Positions 7,757-11,238 of a stretch of DNA of 11,238 bases are shown here, one piece after another. The notes under the pieces are model-generated. The model saw nothing but the letters and a program-made list of their open reading frames with translations, searched no databases and was not told the DNA's origin. The stretch spans positions 1 to 11,238 of the forward strand of contig JAEUVI010000335.1 of NCBI GenBank assembly GCA_016787105.1. Reading direction: 5' to 3'. The position numbers and the translations under genes are program-made. The stretch comes from Chitinophagaceae bacterium (lineage in GTDB: Bacteria > Bacteroidota > Bacteroidia > Chitinophagales > Chitinophagaceae). Position 1 is the stretch's first letter, and every line of letters starts with the position of its first letter.

Positions 7757-8560
7757 TCAGTTAATCCGTATCATTCTTCTGCCGCCACCCTGGTTATTTT
7801 TTTCCATTTCAGCCATCATTTTCTGAGACTCTTTTCTGAATTCATCACGTGTTACCCGTTTGCCCTTTTGGGGTTCTTTGATAGAAGCTATATCCACCTT
7901 CGGTGAAATTTCAGTAGCCAAAAATTTTTGTCTTCCATTATTTATATCCATCTCCAATATCAATCCAGGCAATTGCCCCTGGAATTCGGACGGGCCGGCT
8001 GCAACAGGAATATCCGGTGTAAACCATGCAATAATATTACTGGTATCTGCCACTTCCTTTCTCTCCATCTTCCCATTATCCATGTTCATCATCATGCGTA
8101 CACCTATGCGCTGTGCTGTTGCTTTCTGACAATTGTGATTGAGAATGCTTTTTGTTTCTCCTGTAAGTTTCCAGCTTAGTTTTCGTATGCTATCGGCTAT
8201 CACAAATTTTTTTTCAAACATTTCGCGCTGCTCACTGCTTATTCCTTTTGTGAGATCGTAATAACTGATATCATCAGCCCCGGCACCTATCATTCTTATT
8301 TGTACACCTCCCCTGTCACCTTCAGGTTCCGCATCAGGTGTTTGTTCATCAGAAATTTGCCATAATGCAAGATTGTTACCAAATTTCAGTTCAAACTTAT
8401 CGGTTTTTGTATGTGATAGCTCCTGTTCACCCTGGCCATTATCATCAAGTCGTATCTGCATTTGTATGGTTCGTTCGTAAAGTACCTTACCTTCTTTTTG
8501 CTGTGAAAAAGCGATAATACAAGTGGTAGTGGTAAGCATTAGCGAGGCTATTTTCTTCAT
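7757..8560 (-). CDS. GLPGLI family secreted protein
   Basis: The 267-residue protein has a signal peptide (MKKIASLMLTTTTCIIAFS, cleavage near residue 19). It also has the family's early strand KVLYERT (25-31) and the signature region GPSEFQGQLPGLILEMD (about 189-205), where the name-giving motif appears as QLPGLI. Size and order fit the family (PF09697, Porph_ging). Its function is not established; members are periplasmic or surface-associated and often lie beside outer-membrane barrel genes, as here. A methionine-rich stretch (RMMMNMDNGKM, about 155-165) stands out and could bind metal, but this is only a guess. The C-terminus is glycine-rich and basic (NNQGGGRRMIRIN), similar to the tail of the barrel protein. 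The gene is divergent from the kinase gene, converges on the barrel gene, and shares the latter's operator arrangement. Confidence 0.93.
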   Translation of the reverse strand: MKKIASLMLTTTTCIIAFSQQKEGKVLYERTIQMQIRLDDNGQGEQELSHTKTDKFELKFGNNLALWQISDEQTPDAEPEGDRGGVQIRMIGAGADDISYYDLTKGISSEQREMFEKKFVIADSIRKLSWKLTGETKSILNHNCQKATAQRIGVRMMMNMDNGKMERKEVADTSNIIAWFTPDIPVAAGPSEFQGQLPGLILEMDINNGRQKFLATEISPKVDIASIKEPQKGKRVTRDEFRKESQKMMAEMEKNNQGGGRRMIRIN

Positions 8561-8577
8561 CTAGGTAGTTTTTTGTT

Positions 8578-8602
8578 TTTTGAAAAATATTATTTTTCAA
8601 AA
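8578..8602. repeat. AT-rich 11-bp inverted repeat at the GLPGLI promoter
   Basis: TTTTGAAAAAT at 8578-8588 is the exact reverse complement of ATTTTTCAAAA at 8592-8602, with a three-base centre. It covers the end of the -7 box and the expected transcription start of the GLPGLI gene. It could be a second operator. It is AT-only except for one G and one C, so chance is a real alternative. Confidence 0.6.
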
Positions 8603-8605
8603 CTA
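8598..8605 (-). promoter_or_regulatory. -7 box of the GLPGLI gene
   Basis: On the minus strand the bases read TAGTTTTG, a full match to TAnnTTTG. The box starts 27 bp after the start of the third TTAAC half-site (8632), exactly as in the barrel gene promoter. The start codon at 8560 lies 37 bp beyond the box. Confidence 0.65.
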
Positions 8606-8627
8606 AACCAAGCCCCGGCAGCTGCAG

Positions 8628-8663
8628 GTTAACGCACCTTTCTTTAAGGTTAATAAAAGTTAA
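8628..8663 (-). promoter_or_regulatory. Three-half-site operator upstream of the GLPGLI gene
   Basis: On the minus strand TTAACTTTTA (8663-8654) is followed directly by TTAACCTTAA (8653-8644), and a third TTAAC starts at 8632 within GTTAAC. Starts are 10 and 21 bp apart, identical to the barrel gene operator. Across the first 21 bp the two copies differ at only three positions. It lies in the shared region between the GLPGLI gene and the divergent kinase gene, so binding here could also affect the kinase operon. Confidence 0.7.
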
Positions 8664-8691
8664 TGCCAGGCATATTGCGATAGCGAATATT

Positions 8692-8699
8692 TAATTTTG
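8692..8699 (+). promoter_or_regulatory. -7 box of the histidine kinase/regulator operon
   Basis: TAATTTTG matches TAnnTTTG in full and lies 18 bp before the ATG at 8718. No TTTG is found at the normal -33 distance; the nearest ATTG (8674-8677) is too close. The outermost TTAAC half-site of the divergent operator ends 29 bp upstream of this box, so autoregulation is possible. Confidence 0.45.
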
Positions 8700-8717
8700 G
8701 TTCTGCAATTAATCTGA

Positions 8718-10358
8718 ATGGGCTATTTATCCACGAAACCTTTCAAAGTTGATGAACGAAAATTGCTGATAGTATTCATTACTATCCTTGCAATTACGGG
8801 CTTCCAGGTTTACTGGCTGCGGGATAGTTATTTCCGGGAAAAAAAGGCGCTTGAAATAAAAGCAGATGGATTATTTCATGAAACTGCAAGACAGGTACAG
8901 GATTCGGTATGGCAGCGAAAACTAACTTTTGTAATAAACGATAGCTTAAAAAAAGGAATTATTACACGTAATGGTTCAACTGGTTTTATAGAATCTGCAC
9001 AACCCGATAGGCGAACTGCAAAAGCAGTTTCACTTTTATTGCAAAGGGCCAAGACTGATTCGGTTAAAAAAGACAATGAAAAAAAATCAAATGTGCTTGT
9101 TTCCATCCGGCACAGAGAGAATGATAGTATTGCTGGTAAAAAAATAGACCTGCCTTATCTGGAACCCGAGGATATAAAAGAACTGGTGGTCGTAAATGCT
9201 AAAGCAAAAGATTCCCTGCAAATAGAAACCGAATTGAATGGGAACAGGATGATAAACAGGCACCCCGGTGAAGAGCCACTGCATTCGGTAAATACATTAT
9301 ATTTTAATGATGAAGGTGGGCGACAGATCGTGATTAAGATAGATTCTTTGTTTAACGATTCTCTTTCCATTCCACAATTGACCAAAGAGCTTACAAAAGC
9401 ACTAAAGGCAGAAAACATGAATGTGCCGTTTTCTATTTTAGTAAATGGGAGAGATTCTATAAACTTTCAGAGAGATGGCGAAAGAATGGGTCCCCGGTTT
9501 CCTTTTGGCTTTTTTGGAAAATACCAGTTGCAACTGGGCAATACATTTCCATATCTTATAAAAAAAATAGCGCTGCCAATTCTTTTTTCCATTTTCCTTA
9601 TTGGCGTTACAGTTTTTTCTTTTGTTCTTTTATACCGTACGTTGATCAATCAGCAACGACTTGCCGCAATGAAAAATGAATTCATGAGCAACATAACGCA
9701 TGAATTGAAAACCCCGATTGCTACAGTAGGCGTAGCAATAGAAGCTTTGCGAAATTTTGGCGCAGCGCAAAGCCCCGAAAGAACAAAGGAATACCTTGAT
9801 ATTTCCGCTTCAGAATTGCAGCGGTTAAGCTTACTGGTAGATAAAGTATTAAAGCTGTCTATGTTTGAAAATGGTAATGTAGAGTTGCGGAAAGAACCAA
9901 TCGACCTGCTGGAACTGGTGAATGAAGTAACCAGCATCATGAAATTGCAGTTTGAGAAAAACAACGCGGTAGTAACTACAAAAGCGAGTGGCGATAATTT
10001 TATCATAGAAGCCGACAGGCTGCACATCACAAGCGTTATTTACAATCTTTTGGACAATGCTTTAAAGTACAGCAAGGAAAATCCTGTTATTGAAATTGCT
10101 GTTTCCGCTTTGCCCAATGATATTGTTGAAATAAAAGTAAGTGATAATGGTATTGGTATACCCAAAGAATATAAATGGAAAGTGTTTGACAAATTTTTTC
10201 GTGTTCCTGCCGGTAATACGCACAATGTGAAAGGTTATGGATTAGGATTAAGTTACGTATCAGAAATTGTAAAAAAGCATATGGGCTTGATAGAAGTAGA
10301 AAGTGAACCGGACCAGGGCGCAACATTCATTATTAAATTACCGCGCAAGAAAGCATGA
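8718..10358 (+). CDS. Membrane sensor histidine kinase
   Basis: This 546-residue kinase has a first membrane helix at about 16-34, a large periplasmic sensor region (about 35-282) and a second membrane helix at about 284-308. Its HisKA domain carries the phospho-accepting H328 in NEFMSNITHELKTPIA. The ATPase domain shows the N box YNLLDNALKYS (442-452), G1 box SDNGIGIP (475-482) and G2 box GYGLGLS (506-512). No HAMP or PAS domain is evident between helix 2 and HisKA, so coupling is direct. I do not recognise the sensor region as a named domain. It contains eight D-S-(V/I/L) triplets (D62, D75, D114, D136, D165, D209, D214, D246) and few cysteines, so the signal is unknown. The stop overlaps the regulator start (ATGA), so the two are translationally coupled partners. 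It is divergent from the GLPGLI gene. Confidence 0.97.
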   Translation: MGYLSTKPFKVDERKLLIVFITILAITGFQVYWLRDSYFREKKALEIKADGLFHETARQVQDSVWQRKLTFVINDSLKKGIITRNGSTGFIESAQPDRRTAKAVSLLLQRAKTDSVKKDNEKKSNVLVSIRHRENDSIAGKKIDLPYLEPEDIKELVVVNAKAKDSLQIETELNGNRMINRHPGEEPLHSVNTLYFNDEGGRQIVIKIDSLFNDSLSIPQLTKELTKALKAENMNVPFSILVNGRDSINFQRDGERMGPRFPFGFFGKYQLQLGNTFPYLIKKIALPILFSIFLIGVTVFSFVLLYRTLINQQRLAAMKNEFMSNITHELKTPIATVGVAIEALRNFGAAQSPERTKEYLDISASELQRLSLLVDKVLKLSMFENGNVELRKEPIDLLELVNEVTSIMKLQFEKNNAVVTTKASGDNFIIEADRLHITSVIYNLLDNALKYSKENPVIEIAVSALPNDIVEIKVSDNGIGIPKEYKWKVFDKFFRVPAGNTHNVKGYGLGLSYVSEIVKKHMGLIEVESEPDQGATFIIKLPRKKA

Positions 10359-11041
10359 GCAAGACAAAAATCTTTTATGTAGAAGATGAACTGTTCCTGG
10401 GCAAGATTGTAAAAGAAAGCCTGGAAAGTCGCGGCTATGAGGTTGTGATGGAAAGTGATGGCGGAAAAGCATTGGGTGTTTTTCAAAAAATTAAACCAGA
10501 TGTTTGTGTACTTGATATTATGCTGCCAAATAAAGATGGTTTTACGGTAGCAGATGAAATCCGTGAACTAAACGAAGATGTTCCTATCATATTTTTAACT
10601 GCGAAAACACAGACCGAAGATGTAATTAAAGGTTTTTCGCTTGGCGCTAATGATTATATCCGAAAGCCATTCAGTATCGAAGAATTAATTGTGCGTATAC
10701 AAAATGCATTAAGATCAAAAAAAGAGGAGGCTGAAAAAATTACAGCTGATAGTGTCAGTGTCGGAAAATTCAATTTTCACATCAAGCGCCAGTTGCTGAC
10801 AGATGGCAGAGAAGACCGCAAGCTTTCATTTCGCGAAAGCGCATTATTAAAATTACTGTACGAAAACCGCGATAAAATAATTGACCGCAAAGACATCCTC
10901 AATCTTTTGTGGGGCAACGACTCGTTTTTTAACAGCCGCAATCTCGATGTGTATGTGACCAAACTACGCAGCTATCTCAAAGAAGATCCTTCGCTGGAAA
11001 TCATTACTATTAAGGGTGTTGGCTACCGCTTTGTTATGTAA
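10355..11041 (+). CDS. OmpR/PhoB-family response regulator
   Basis: The 228-residue regulator joins a receiver domain (about 4-118) to a winged-helix DNA-binding domain (about 132-228). The receiver has the acidic pocket E10/D11, phospho-acceptor D54 (VLDIMLP), switch residue T82 and conserved K104 (in RKPF), so it should be phosphorylated normally by the kinase that overlaps it by four bases. The output domain shows the recognition-helix region NSRNLDVYVTKLRSYL and the terminal hairpin ITIKGVGYRFVM, both typical of this family. Such proteins bind tandem half-sites about one helical turn apart; the paired TTAAC repeats upstream of the barrel and GLPGLI genes are the obvious targets, though this is inference. 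No terminator hairpin was found after it. Confidence 0.98.
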   Translation: MSKTKIFYVEDELFLGKIVKESLESRGYEVVMESDGGKALGVFQKIKPDVCVLDIMLPNKDGFTVADEIRELNEDVPIIFLTAKTQTEDVIKGFSLGANDYIRKPFSIEELIVRIQNALRSKKEEAEKITADSVSVGKFNFHIKRQLLTDGREDRKLSFRESALLKLLYENRDKIIDRKDILNLLWGNDSFFNSRNLDVYVTKLRSYLKEDPSLEIITIKGVGYRFVM

Positions 11042-11115
11042 TAGCTTAACCACTATATTTACAAGTGACTCTGCGTTGTGTGGCATACATTTTTTATAAG
11101 TAACAGAAAGGTTCT

Positions 11116-11238
11116 ATGCCATCCCCCCGAAAGAAGCGTATCCGTAATATTTTAATCGGAATAGCTGCATTCCTGTTGCTTGCTGCTATTATTTTCCAGC
11201 TATTTATAAATAGTTATCTCGAGCCTATTATCCGCCAA
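11116..11238 (+). CDS. Membrane-anchored protein, first 41 codons only
   Basis: An ATG at 11116, preceded by the purine-rich AGAAAGG, opens a frame that runs to the right edge. The visible part has a basic start (MPSPRKKRIRN) and then one hydrophobic helix (about residues 12-30), followed by NSYLEPIIRQ. This is the layout of an inner-membrane-anchored protein facing the periplasm, such as AsmA/DUF748-like proteins, but 41 residues are too few to name a family. It lies 74 bp after the regulator on the same strand without a clear promoter or terminator between, so it might be co-transcribed. Confidence 0.7.
   Translation, partial: MPSPRKKRIRNILIGIAAFLLLAAIIFQLFINSYLEPIIRQ

Noticed and set aside
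8664..8672. Palindrome TGCCAGGCA next to the GLPGLI operator
   Set aside because: Nine bases with four-base arms is common by chance, and no second copy occurs upstream of the barrel gene.
11046..11093. A TTAACC at 11046 and TACATTTT at 11086 as a third member of the operator family
   Set aside because: No second half-site lies 10 bp away, the -7-like box is imperfect, and the distance of 40 bp does not match the 27 bp of the two good copies.

Overview
The window looks like chromosomal DNA of a Bacteroidota bacterium, most likely of the Chitinophagaceae. Three things point there: promoters of the TAnnTTTG (-7) type, start codons without clear Shine-Dalgarno sequences, and lineage-typical families (a GLPGLI protein and an outer-membrane beta-barrel protein with a carboxypeptidase-like N-terminal domain). 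It divides into a defence part on the left and a signalling/envelope part on the right.

Left part (1-3945, all minus strand). A complete type I restriction subunit gene, hsdR (550-3519), is followed on the same strand by the start of an AAA-type ATPase gene that runs off the left edge. No hsdM or hsdS is visible. If the locus is complete, those genes lie beyond the left edge or elsewhere. The hsdR promoter region holds a perfect 14-bp inverted repeat (3587-3600 / 3631-3644) bracketing a -7 box. Further right lie a terminator hairpin (3715-3740) and, just before it, an unreported-looking 56-codon reading frame (3775-3945).

Right part (4060-11238). It holds an unrecognised secreted protein (4060-4644), a 935-residue outer-membrane beta-barrel protein (4745-7552), a strong hairpin terminator, a GLPGLI-family periplasmic protein on the minus strand (7757-8560), and a divergently transcribed histidine kinase/OmpR-type regulator pair (8718-11041) overlapping by ATGA. 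The first 41 codons of a membrane-anchored protein close the window.

The most striking observation is regulatory. The outer-membrane gene and the GLPGLI gene sit on opposite strands about 3.8 kb apart, yet carry the same upstream arrangement. Two tandem TTAAC half-sites lie 10 bp apart, a third lies 21 bp further on, and a -7 box begins exactly 27 bp after the third. Tandem half-sites at a 10-bp period are what OmpR-family regulators bind, and such a regulator is encoded next door. The simplest reading is a self-contained envelope-sensing module: the kinase senses a periplasmic signal, the regulator binds these sites, and the beta-barrel protein and GLPGLI protein are its outputs. The signal is unknown.
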